Source: JAIUZI01 sp041594355
GTDB taxonomy: Bacteria; Pseudomonadota; Alphaproteobacteria; Rhodobacterales; Rhodobacteraceae
DNA length: 11,216 nucleotides
Assembly: GCA_041594355.1 (NCBI GenBank)
Contig: JBFHMM010000126.1
Location: 1 to 11,216, forward strand
Direction: 5' to 3'
Of this stretch, positions 1 to 6,460 are shown piece after piece. The notes below the pieces were generated by a model. The model ran no database searches. It was not told the origin of the DNA and was given only the letters and a program-made list of their open reading frames with translations. The translations under genes and the position numbers were made by a program. The first letter of the stretch is position 1. Each line of letters starts with the position of its first letter.

Positions 1-24
1 CGCGATCCGACCGGTTGATATACT

Positions 25-46
25 TCGGATCGCTGACGCGATCCGA
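25..46. repeat. Perfect 9-bp hairpin; third copy of the arm at 2-10
   Basis: TCGGATCGC at 25-33 and GCGATCCGA at 38-46 are exact reverse complements separated by 4 bases. The same 9-mer GCGATCCGA also occurs at 2-10, within an 11-bp direct repeat CGCGATCCGAC at 1-11 and 37-47. Three copies in 46 bases, two direct and one inverted, could be a regulator operator or a hairpin ending an upstream transcript. No T-run follows, so a classic intrinsic terminator is not shown. Confidence 0.5.
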
Positions 47-52
47 CAGGGC

Positions 53-71
53 AGGGGGACGCTGTCCCCCT
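53..71. repeat. GC-rich 8-bp hairpin with 3-base loop (terminator-like stem)
   Basis: AGGGGGAC at 53-60 and GTCCCCCT at 64-71 are exact reverse complements with a GCT loop. A second hairpin follows at once: TGGCCC (74-79), loop TTC, GGGCCA (83-88). Two adjacent GC-rich stems suggest a transcription end or mRNA-stabilising structure for a gene to the left. No U-tract follows either stem. Confidence 0.45.
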
Positions 72-321
72 CCTGGCCCTTCGGGCCATGTCCCCCCTGC
101 GGGCGTCTGCCGCATGGGTCAAGGCCTGGCCGGACCGGCTGCGGTGCAATCGGGGCCTGACGCCTTGTCCCCTGCACGCAGAGGCGTTACCTCTGGGTCC
201 GAGGACCACGGAGGGAGAGCGGAATGGGCCGGCTGCGTCATCTGTTTCATGGGAACAAAGGATCGTGCGGCACCCCGCGTGAGCGCGGCCCGGGCGCCGG
301 GGCCGACCGTGGTGGTGCCCG

Positions 322-1539
322 ATGAGCGCGCCGCAGGTGACTGGCTTTGACCTTGCCAAACCGCCTGACGGCTTTGTCCGCGATCCGTTCCCGGTCTATG
401 ACGCGCTCCTCGCGCAGGCCCCGGTGCTGCGTCAGCCCGACGGTTCCGTCCTGCTCTGCCGGCACGCCGACCTCGACCGGATCTATCGCGACACCACGCT
501 CTATTCCTCGGACAAGAAAGCGGCCTTTGGCCCGAAATTCGGCGTGGGCAGCCCGCTTTTTGAACATCACACCACCTCGCTTGTGTTCAGCGACCCGCCG
601 CTGCACACGCGGGTGCGCAAGATCATGACCTCGGCGCTGACCCCGCGCGCCATCGCACGGATGGAACCGGGGCTGATCGCAACCGTCGATCACCTGCTGG
701 ACACGATGGGCGCGCGCTGCGGTCCGGTTGACCTGATCGAGGATTTCGCTTCCTCCATCCCGATCCAGATCATCGGCAACCTGCTGGACGTGCCGATGGA
801 CGAGCGCGGGCCGCTGCGCGACTGGTCGCTGGCGATCCTGGGCGCTCTGGAGCCGGTGCTCAGCGAAGACCAGCTGGCGCGCGGCCACCGCGCGGTCGAG
901 GATTTCCACGACTATCTCACCGACCTGATCGCCCGCCGCCGCGCCAATCCCGGCGATATCGAGACCGATGTGCTGACCCGGCTGATCCGGGGCGAGGGCG
1001 CGGACGCGCAGCTGTCGGAAATCGAGCTGATCCAGAACTGTATCTTCATTCTCAACGCGGGCCACGAGACCACCACCAACCTGATCGGCAACGGGCTGGC
1101 GCTGCTGCACGACCACCCTGAGCAAAAGGCGCGCCTGCTGGCCGATCCGGCGCTTATCAACCCGGCGGTCGAGGAAATGCTGCGGTTCCGCTCGCCCAAC
1201 CAGTTCGGCAACCGCGAAACCACCGCGACCGTCACCATCGACGGGCTGGACATCGCGCCGGGCACCAACCTTCACCTGTGCATCGGCGCTGCCAACCGCG
1301 ACCCGCAGGTCTTTGACAATCCGACAGATTTCGACATCACCCGCAAACCGAACCGGCACCTTGCCTTTGCCGGCGGGCCGCATGTCTGCGTCGGGCTGAC
1401 GCTGGCGCGAATGGAGGGGCGGATCGCCATCTCGCGCCTGCTAGCGCGGTTCCCGGATTACCAGGTCACCGGTCCGCGCGTGCCCGGCGGGCGGATCCGG
1501 TTCCGGGGTTACGCCACCTTGCCCGCGATGCTGGCCTGA
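322..1539 (+). CDS. Cytochrome P450
   Basis: A soluble bacterial haem-thiolate monooxygenase, 405 residues, the usual length for bacterial class I P450s. All landmarks are present. The I-helix oxygen-binding motif is A246-G-H-E-T-T251, the K-helix ExxR is E285-M-L-R288, and the haem-binding loop is F349-A-G-G-P-H-V-C356-V-G358, with Cys356 as the axial thiolate ligand. No signal peptide or membrane anchor is visible, so it should be cytosolic. ATG 322 is the only good N-terminal start: no in-frame ATG or GTG lies just upstream, and the start fits family length. No clear Shine-Dalgarno precedes it. The substrate cannot be read from the sequence. No ferredoxin, ferredoxin reductase or pathway enzyme lies beside it, so it must borrow redox partners. 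Its stop lies 4 bp from the convergent tonB stop. Family membership is certain; function is unknown. Confidence 0.96.
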   Translation: MSAPQVTGFDLAKPPDGFVRDPFPVYDALLAQAPVLRQPDGSVLLCRHADLDRIYRDTTLYSSDKKAAFGPKFGVGSPLFEHHTTSLVFSDPPLHTRVRKIMTSALTPRAIARMEPGLIATVDHLLDTMGARCGPVDLIEDFASSIPIQIIGNLLDVPMDERGPLRDWSLAILGALEPVLSEDQLARGHRAVEDFHDYLTDLIARRRANPGDIETDVLTRLIRGEGADAQLSEIELIQNCIFILNAGHETTTNLIGNGLALLHDHPEQKARLLADPALINPAVEEMLRFRSPNQFGNRETTATVTIDGLDIAPGTNLHLCIGAANRDPQVFDNPTDFDITRKPNRHLAFAGGPHVCVGLTLARMEGRIAISRLLARFPDYQVTGPRVPGGRIRFRGYATLPAMLA

Positions 1540-1543
1540 GCGG

Positions 1544-2512
1544 TCAGTTGTACTCGATGGGCACCCGGAAGCCGTAGCTCGGATCGTTCAGCCCCTTGGG
1601 CGCCCTGGGCATCCGCCCGGCGCGGGTGACCGACGACAACGCCGCCTTGTCGATCGCCGCCACGCCCGAGGATCTGATTACCGTTACCCCCAGCACGTGG
1701 CCGTCACGGGTGATTGTCAGCTTCAGATGCACCGTGCCCGACACCCGCCCGCTGGGGCGCACCTTGCGCCGTTCGATGCGGGCGCGCACCTTGGCGCCCC
1801 AGATCGAGGCAAGCCGCGCTTTCTGCCCCTTGCTCAGCGTCGCCACCTGCGCCGCGCCCGAGGATCCGGCGTGGCTCTGCCCGCCGCTGCCGGCGGCGCG
1901 CTGCTCGGCCTGACCGGCCGAGGCCGGGCGCGCGGTCTGCGCCGGTTTGGCGGGCGTCTGCGCGGCCTTTGGCTTCTGGTCCGGCGGGTTTGGCCGCTCG
2001 GGCGTGCTCATCTGCGCTGTGGGGGCGGCCTCGGGCATCACCTGCTGCAACTCGGGCCGCACGGCGGGCACGGGACGCGAGGCCGGGCGCGCCTCGGGGC
2101 GCACGGCCGGGGTGGGCGGCGGCGGCGCGCGCATCTGCTGCGGCGGGGCCGCCGGCGGCGGCAGCATCGCCACAGGCGTGCTCAGGTCGGGGCGGCTGGG
2201 GCTGTCGGCGCGCGGGATCGACGGCAGCGACAGCGCCGCCGTGCGCGACACCGGCAGGTCCGGCGCGGGGTTGGGGGGCGGTGCGCCGGCCTGCATCGGT
2301 GCATCCGCAACCGGGTTGATATCGGCCACCTGCGGGGGCTGTTCCCAGCGGGCCACCATGGTCTCGACACTGGCCGAGGCCGCCTCGATCGACAGCATTC
2401 CCGTGCCACCCACACCGCCGGATTCGCTGCCGTCGCTCCACTGCAGCGCAAAGGCCAGATGCACCCCGGCGGCCAGCGCCACGAACACCACGAGTTCCGC
2501 CAGACGCTTCAT
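1544..2512 (-). CDS. tonB: TonB family energy transducer
   Basis: A 322-residue TonB-type protein that links the ExbB/ExbD motor in the inner membrane to outer-membrane receptors. Residues 5-24 form a single N-terminal membrane helix containing His18, at the position expected for the functional His of E. coli TonB (His20). The partner Ser is replaced by Ala14. Residues 57-200 form a long Pro/Ala-rich periplasmic spacer. Residues 240-322 match the TonB C-terminal domain, with a G-T-V-x-L-x-L-T-I-x-x-D-G strand, a conserved I-R-S-S-G turn and a terminal F-R-V-P-I-E strand. The spacer is longer than in E. coli TonB (239 residues in total). It is the last gene of the operon and its ATG overlaps the stop of the second exbD (ATGA), implying translational coupling. 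I see no terminator before the convergent P450 gene, which ends 4 bp away. Confidence 0.9.
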   Translation of the reverse strand: MKRLAELVVFVALAAGVHLAFALQWSDGSESGGVGGTGMLSIEAASASVETMVARWEQPPQVADINPVADAPMQAGAPPPNPAPDLPVSRTAALSLPSIPRADSPSRPDLSTPVAMLPPPAAPPQQMRAPPPPTPAVRPEARPASRPVPAVRPELQQVMPEAAPTAQMSTPERPNPPDQKPKAAQTPAKPAQTARPASAGQAEQRAAGSGGQSHAGSSGAAQVATLSKGQKARLASIWGAKVRARIERRKVRPSGRVSGTVHLKLTITRDGHVLGVTVIRSSGVAAIDKAALSSVTRAGRMPRAPKGLNDPSYGFRVPIEYN

Positions 2513-2901
2513 CGATGCCCCACCACCAGCGCCACCTGCGCAATCCCCGCCGCCGTCAGATCCTTCAGCAGCCGGGCCACCACGGCGGCCTCGGTCCCGG
2601 CATCGGCGCGCAGGCGCGGCACCGCGTCCGAGCCCCGCAGCCGTTCCGCCAGCGCCGCCACCGCCGCCGGACCGCGGGCATCCTCGAAACCGATCTCGCC
2701 GCTGGCCGAGACATAGAGCACCGGCGCGGTTTCGCCGTCCTCGCCCTGTTCGGCCTGCGGCAGACGCACCTCGAAGGGCTCAGGCGGCGCCAGCCGCGAA
2801 GTCATCAGGAAGAAGACCAGCAGCAGGAACACCACGTTGATCATCGGAACAACGGATTCGCCGCGTGGCCGCCGGCGGGGAGGGGAGAAATCGAGGCTCA
2901 T
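2509..2901 (-). CDS. exbD: ExbD/TolR-family protein with Asn in place of the membrane Asp
   Basis: A 130-residue ExbD family protein: short basic cytoplasmic tail (residues 9-13 R-R-R-P-R), one membrane helix (about 18-36) and a periplasmic domain of roughly 90 residues. The helix begins V-P-M-I-N22-V-V-F. In canonical ExbD/TolR the residue at Asn22 is a protonatable Asp (Asp25 of E. coli ExbD, Asp23 of TolR), essential for coupling proton flow. The codon at 2836-2838 reads AAC on the coding strand, so the change is real in this sequence. The protein is otherwise intact. It is the second exbD of the operon, with ATGA overlaps to its neighbours on both sides. It may form a mixed ExbD pair with the upstream Asp-bearing paralogue, with only one protonatable subunit, or play a structural role. 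That is inference; family membership is clear. Confidence 0.88.
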   Translation of the reverse strand: MSLDFSPPRRRPRGESVVPMINVVFLLLVFFLMTSRLAPPEPFEVRLPQAEQGEDGETAPVLYVSASGEIGFEDARGPAAVAALAERLRGSDAVPRLRADAGTEAAVVARLLKDLTAAGIAQVALVVGHR

Positions 2902-3278
2902 TCGATCAGCACCAGCCGGTTGAACCCCGCCGTCCGCAACATGGTGCCCACCGTGACCACCCGCTGCAGATCGGCGCTCTCGGCGCCGCGCAGCACGATC
3001 AGGTCGCCGGGCTGGCTGGTCAGCGGCGCAATTGCCGCGGCCAGCGCTGCATCGGCCAGCGGCGCGCCGTTCAGCCGCACCCCTTCGGGCAGGATATCGA
3101 CGATCCGGGGCGGCCCTTCATAGCTGCCGCCGCCCGAGGCCAGCGGCAGCGGAATCACCGAATCGAGCCCGAACCGCGAGGCCAGCATGAAGAATACCAG
3201 CAGCAGAAACACGACGTCGATCATCGGCGTCAGGCTGGGCTTGCGTCTGCGCCGGGGGATATCGGGCACGAAACTCAT
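2898..3278 (-). CDS. exbD: ExbD/TolR-family biopolymer transport protein (canonical Asp)
   Basis: A 126-residue ExbD: basic cytoplasmic tail (R9-R-R-R-K13), one membrane helix at about 16-35 that opens L-T-P-M-I-D21-V-V-F, and a periplasmic domain. Asp21 matches the proton-coupling Asp25 of E. coli ExbD. With ExbB it forms the proton-driven motor that energises TonB. Its ATG overlaps the exbB stop (ATGA), and its own stop overlaps the start of the second exbD in the same way. Carrying two different exbD genes after one exbB, and having them differ at the key residue, is the unusual point of this operon. The LTPMIDVVF signature leaves little doubt about the family. Confidence 0.92.
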   Translation of the reverse strand: MSFVPDIPRRRRKPSLTPMIDVVFLLLVFFMLASRFGLDSVIPLPLASGGGSYEGPPRIVDILPEGVRLNGAPLADAALAAAIAPLTSQPGDLIVLRGAESADLQRVVTVGTMLRTAGFNRLVLIE

Positions 3279-4222
3279 TGCGCGGCAAGCCGGGCTTGCG
3301 CGTCGGTCGGGACCAGCGGCGCGATAAAGACACGCGCCGCGAGGTCCTCCATATCGGTGCGGACATTGTCGATCACCGCCTCGAACCAGGTCAGCGCCGC
3401 CGAGGCGGGAATCGCCACCGCCATGCCCGCCGCCGTGGTCAGCAGCGCCTCCCAGATGCCGCCGGCCAACAGCGCCGGGTCGGCGCGGCTGCCCGCCGTC
3501 TGCAGCGCCTGAAACGCCGCGATCATGCCCAGAACCGTGCCCAGCAGGCCCAGCAGCGGCGCGATGGTGGCGATCAGTTCCAGCGCCCGCAACCCGCCGC
3601 CCTGACCCGCCAGCAGCCGCTTGGCGACGCGGGTGGTTTCCTCGCGCGCGGCGCCATCCTCCAGCGTCAGCCGGGCGCGCATGGCCGCCGCTGTCATCCG
3701 GCTGCGCAGCCCGCGCCGGGCCTCGACCAGCGCCAGCGCCCCGGCGCTGTCACCGGCCTCCCACAGCTCGATCGCCCGCCGCGACATCGCCCGCGACCAG
3801 GCCCCGGACAGAGAGAAACGCCATGTTTTCCATAGGATAAGCGCCACAGTTATCACCGAAAGCGCGGCAATCGCCCAGACCGACGGGCCGCCGTCCAGCA
3901 GGAACTTCTGCGCCCGCGCACTGGCCCCGCCCAGCATCGACACCGGTTCCGCCGGCGCGGCGGCGGCGATCTCAGCCACCGGAATCCCGGTTGCCGGATC
4001 AGTTGCCAGATCCGCCGTGGCCACCGGTGCTTCCGGTGCGGATCCCGCATCCGGCGCGGCCGCGCTGTCCTGCGTCTGCGGTGCCACGGCCGCCTCGGGC
4101 GCGGCCAATGTTGGTGCGGCTGCCGGCGCCGCCGTCTGCGCCGCAACCGGCCCCGCAACCAGCGCCGCAACCAGCCCCAGCATTCGGGCACGTCCGCCCA
4201 TCTCCGCCAATGTCCAAGCCAT
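3275..4222 (-). CDS. exbB: ExbB (MotA/TolQ/ExbB proton channel family) with signal peptide and Ala/Pro-rich extension
   Basis: A 315-residue ExbB, the pentameric channel subunit of the TonB motor. Residues 1-28 look like a cleaved signal peptide (hydrophobic core, then V-A-A-Q). Residues 29-95 are an Ala/Pro-rich, low-complexity periplasmic segment. Membrane helices lie at about 114-131, 211-238 and 258-281. The second carries the family signature G-L-L-G-T-V-L-G-M-I, and the third the E-A-L-L-T-T-A-A-G-M-A motif. I chose ATG 4222 because a perfect AAGGAGG lies 6 bases upstream. The more distal ATG at 4273 would add 17 residues and has no good ribosome site. The gene starts 57 bp after the receptor stop, and its stop overlaps the first exbD. 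E. coli ExbB (244 residues) lacks the N-terminal signal and extension, but longer ExbB forms of this kind are known in other proteobacteria. Confidence 0.92.
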   Translation of the reverse strand: MAWTLAEMGGRARMLGLVAALVAGPVAAQTAAPAAAPTLAAPEAAVAPQTQDSAAAPDAGSAPEAPVATADLATDPATGIPVAEIAAAAPAEPVSMLGGASARAQKFLLDGGPSVWAIAALSVITVALILWKTWRFSLSGAWSRAMSRRAIELWEAGDSAGALALVEARRGLRSRMTAAAMRARLTLEDGAAREETTRVAKRLLAGQGGGLRALELIATIAPLLGLLGTVLGMIAAFQALQTAGSRADPALLAGGIWEALLTTAAGMAVAIPASAALTWFEAVIDNVRTDMEDLAARVFIAPLVPTDAQARLAAQ

Positions 4223-4228
4223 CGCAGG

Positions 4229-4235
4229 CCTCCTT
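4229..4235 (-). promoter_or_regulatory. Shine-Dalgarno AAGGAGG for exbB
   Basis: Read on the minus strand, AAGGAGG sits 6 bases before ATG 4222. It is the strongest ribosome site in the operon and decides the exbB start against the in-frame ATG at 4273. A fresh strong site after a 57-bp gap suggests exbB is translated independently of the receptor, whereas the following three genes depend on overlap coupling. Confidence 0.8.
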
Positions 4236-4279
4236 GTCAGCACCGCGACCAGCCGCATGGCCGGACCCGGCATCGTGCC

Positions 4280-6211
4280 TCAATATTTGTGCGAGGCCGT
4301 CAGCGAAACCGTCCGCCCCGGCTCGTTCAACGCAACGATCCGCGACGGCAGGTCGATCCCGTCCGACCCTCGCGCCGCATAGGTCTCGTCAAAGATATTG
4401 CGCGCATCCAGCCGGAGTTCCACCAGCTCATAGCCCGGCGGGCTATAGGCTGCAAAGAGGTTCACGACCTCATAGCCGGGCAGAGCGGCAGCGGTGTCGT
4501 TGTTTTCCAGCGAGATTTCGGCGTTGCCGCCCACCACCCGTTGCGGTGACAGGGCATAGGCGCGCTCCAGCGCGATCATATGCCCGACCGGGCGGCCATG
4601 GATATAGGCGGTTGAGCCGATCGGCGTCCCGTCCAGCGTTACGTCCGCATAGGTATGGTTCATGCGCATATAGCCATTGGTGGCGAAATAGGCGACCGAG
4701 CCGTCAAACCCCTTGGAAGTCGGCATCGCAAGACTGCGCGCGGCGCTCAGCAGGTCGTTCACATTCTTGATCTCGGTGTAGAACAGCGCCCCGCGCACCG
4801 CCCAGGGCCCGCTGTCATAGCGTAGACCGATCCGCGCGTTATTGGCCCGCGACGGCTCCGGCGTGCCATAAAACCAAGGCCCCCCGAGGTTGACCAGCGA
4901 GGCCTCGCTCAACTCGTAGCCGCCCCGGCTCGACGGCAGCCCGATGTTCAGCGTCCAGGCATCGCTCAGGATCCCGTCGGCCTGGCCGCTCAGGCTGACT
5001 CCGGTCTCGCGGAACGACTGGCTGCCCGCCGGTTCGAACCGCTGGCTGACGATCCGCGCGCCATAAGACAGCGGCGCCTGCTCTGTCACGTCCTGCCGTA
5101 TCTGCGCACAGATGCCGATGTTGTCCAGCGTCTCCTCCGGACTGCCGGTGTTCAGCACGCCTTTGCCGGTGGCGGTGTCGTGGAAAAAGTCGATCCCCGC
5201 CGTCAGCGCACCCTTGCCTATGTCGAAAACGTTCTCGACCTTGCCCGACAGGCTGGCGTTGGTGCCCACCGTCGCGCCCGTCTCGACATGATGCTCCTTA
5301 TAGCTCAGCTGTACGGTGGGGGCAAAGATGCCCTGCGGCGCCTCGTCGGTATAAAAAAAGTTGTAGGACCGCCGCCCCGACGGCGCCTCGCGGTAGACGC
5401 TGGGCCGGCCGACCACGCCCTCAAAAGCGGGCCGCGCGTAACCAAGCCTGCCGGGGCTCATCTGCATTGCCCGCACGCCCTCGTCGCGCACTTCCTCGGC
5501 CGAGGACTGGAACCGTTTGCCGGTTTCGGTGGTATAGACGATCTTGGCCAGGACCGAGGTCAGGTCGGCGCCGGTGCCGCGCACCACGTTGCCGTCGCCA
5601 TCGGCGTAATCGTCACCGGTCAACCGGGTGCCGCTCAGCAGCCATTCAAAGCCGCCCGATTGCCCCGCCAGCGTCAGGCTGCGGCGGAAATCCTGGGCGT
5701 TGTCGCCATAGCTCAGCGCCGCCTGTCCGCCGAACGGGTCGCCGGGCTCCAGGAAATCGCGCGCGTCCTTGATCTCGTAGGCGATCGAGCCTGCCAGCGC
5801 GCCAGGACCCGTATCCGCCGGTGCCAGACCAGAGGTCACCTCGGCCTGCTTCAGCAGCGTCGGATCCATCAGCACGTGGCCGGTGCGGTGGAAGGCCGAC
5901 TTGTTCTGCCGCGCGCCGTCTATGGTCACCGACAGCAGGCTTTCCTCAATCCCCTGCACCATGATCTTCTGCGGTATCGACGTACCGCCGCTGGTAATGA
6001 TCGCCGGTTCGCCGTTGAACACACCGGCCATCGTCTCCGTATTGCGCTCCCCGATCTGTCCTGTGCCGATGACCCGGTTGCCCAGCGTCGCCTGCGCTTC
6101 TTTCGCCGCGACCCGGATCGGATCGAGGTCAAAGACGTCCCGTGCCGCCAGCGGCGCGCCCGCCGACATGGCCACGGTGGCCTTCAGCACAGCTTGTCCA
6201 GTTCGAAACAT
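4280..6211 (-). CDS. TonB-dependent outer-membrane receptor, probably for an iron compound
   Basis: A 643-residue outer-membrane beta-barrel receptor. The N-terminus (1-23) is a plausible though weak signal peptide ending A-P-L-A-A. A TonB-box-like segment follows at 25-34 (D-V-F-D-L-D-P-I-R-V). The plug domain runs to about 150, with I-x-V-Q-G-I near 83-88, V-T-I-D-G-A-R-Q near 95-102 and P-G-A-L-A-G-S-I near 136-143. The remainder is barrel, ending with the typical receptor tail (R-N-I-F-D-E-T-Y, then L-N-E-P-G-R-T) and a terminal aromatic Tyr. Plug and tail resemble iron or haem receptors. The specific FRAP/NPNL haem motif is not visible, so the ligand is uncertain. It heads an operon with its own exbB-exbD-exbD-tonB. 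The Iron-Rhodo-like palindrome upstream and an ABC-ATPase remnant of the iron/haem/cobalamin type support iron uptake. No Zur-like site was found beside it. Confidence 0.9.
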   Translation of the reverse strand: MFRTGQAVLKATVAMSAGAPLAARDVFDLDPIRVAAKEAQATLGNRVIGTGQIGERNTETMAGVFNGEPAIITSGGTSIPQKIMVQGIEESLLSVTIDGARQNKSAFHRTGHVLMDPTLLKQAEVTSGLAPADTGPGALAGSIAYEIKDARDFLEPGDPFGGQAALSYGDNAQDFRRSLTLAGQSGGFEWLLSGTRLTGDDYADGDGNVVRGTGADLTSVLAKIVYTTETGKRFQSSAEEVRDEGVRAMQMSPGRLGYARPAFEGVVGRPSVYREAPSGRRSYNFFYTDEAPQGIFAPTVQLSYKEHHVETGATVGTNASLSGKVENVFDIGKGALTAGIDFFHDTATGKGVLNTGSPEETLDNIGICAQIRQDVTEQAPLSYGARIVSQRFEPAGSQSFRETGVSLSGQADGILSDAWTLNIGLPSSRGGYELSEASLVNLGGPWFYGTPEPSRANNARIGLRYDSGPWAVRGALFYTEIKNVNDLLSAARSLAMPTSKGFDGSVAYFATNGYMRMNHTYADVTLDGTPIGSTAYIHGRPVGHMIALERAYALSPQRVVGGNAEISLENNDTAAALPGYEVVNLFAAYSPPGYELVELRLDARNIFDETYAARGSDGIDLPSRIVALNEPGRTVSLTASHKY

Positions 6212-6255
6212 CTGTCCCGTTTCCCTTGTTCAGGTTTTTCTTGGATTGGCTGGCT

Positions 6256-6278
6256 GATCGGGCGCGCGGGGCCCGATC
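6256..6278 (-). other. 8-bp hairpin in the receptor mRNA leader
   Basis: GATCGGGC at 6256-6263 and GCCCGATC at 6271-6278 are exact reverse complements around a 7-base loop, about 45 bases before the receptor start codon and downstream of the putative iron box. It would form a stable stem in the leader if transcription starts upstream. No U-run follows on the minus strand, so it is not an obvious attenuator. Its role is unknown. Confidence 0.4.
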
Positions 6279-6306
6279 GGTTGCTGACAGGCTCCGCCTA
6301 GATTTT

Positions 6307-6323
6307 TTGAGTAAAATAGTCAA
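6307..6323 (-). promoter_or_regulatory. Iron-Rhodo-box-like operator (TGA-N9-TCA) with overlapping -35-like TTGACT
   Basis: The plus strand reads TTGAGTAAAATAGTCAA, an imperfect palindrome with perfect TTGA/TCAA ends and inner TA/TA matches. TGA-N9-TCA is the arrangement described for RirA-type Iron-Rhodo boxes in alphaproteobacteria; in Rhodobacterales similar sites are attributed to an IscR-type regulator. On the minus strand the end reads TTGACT and could be a -35 element, although no good -10 is visible 16-18 bases on. The site lies 96 bp from the receptor start. Iron repression of the whole TonB operon is inferred. Confidence 0.5.
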
Positions 6324-6341
6324 GCATTCTGGCGCGCCCGC

Positions 6342-6460
6342 TCAGACCACCACCACCGGGCGGCCGCCGATGACCGTTATCCGCGTATCGGTGCCAAAGA
6401 CGCGCCCAGCAGCGCGGGCGTGATCACCTCGGCCGGCGGGCCATCGGCTACGATCCGGCC
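6342..6460 (-). pseudogene. 3' remnant of an ABC transporter ATPase (FecE/HmuV/BtuD type), frameshifted
   Basis: Minus-strand translation gives G-R-I-V-A-D-G-P-P-A-E-V-I-T-P-A-L-L-G in one frame, then R-V-F-G-T-D-T-R-I-T-V-I-G-G-R-P and V-V-V-V-stop in another. Together they read as the normal C-terminus of an iron-siderophore, haem or cobalamin ABC ATPase. The switch lies near 6401-6412, where one G appears to be missing from a GGGG run. Homology stops abruptly near 6460. No Walker A, signature or Walker B region remains anywhere to the right. The remnant ends 18 bp before the putative iron box of the receptor and points the same way. An ABC importer gene therefore probably once preceded the receptor and was lost except for its last ~40 codons. 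Recognition is by memory of family C-termini, not by alignment. Confidence 0.6.

Larger units (their letters stand above)
1..321. other. Gene-free stretch upstream of the P450 gene, rich in inverted repeats
   Basis: I see no convincing gene here. The short reading frames show no recognisable protein and overlap one another. The first 90 bases carry several perfect small inverted repeats, listed separately. Two weaker ones follow: AGAGG/CCTCT at 180-184 and 190-194, and GGTCC/GGACC at 196-207. The stretch must contain the P450 promoter, but I could not find a confident -35/-10 pair. The left part may be the terminator of a gene beyond the window edge; that is inference. Confidence 0.5.

Noticed and set aside
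247..1383. Long open frame on the minus strand (378 codons)
   Set aside because: It lies entirely opposite the P450 gene, has no family motif and an Arg/Gly/Val-rich composition typical of the reverse strand of a GC-rich gene.
1697..2716. Long plus-strand frames opposite tonB and the second exbD
   Set aside because: Their translations are Arg/Gly/His-rich shadows of the Pro/Ala-rich TonB spacer; the minus-strand genes carry clear TonB and ExbD signatures.
4223..4273. Upstream start of exbB at ATG 4273
   Set aside because: It has no good ribosome site, while the ATG at 4222 has a perfect AAGGAGG and leaves a normal signal peptide.
5180..6301. Plus-strand frame of 373 codons
   Set aside because: It is antisense to the TonB-dependent receptor and shows no domain of its own.
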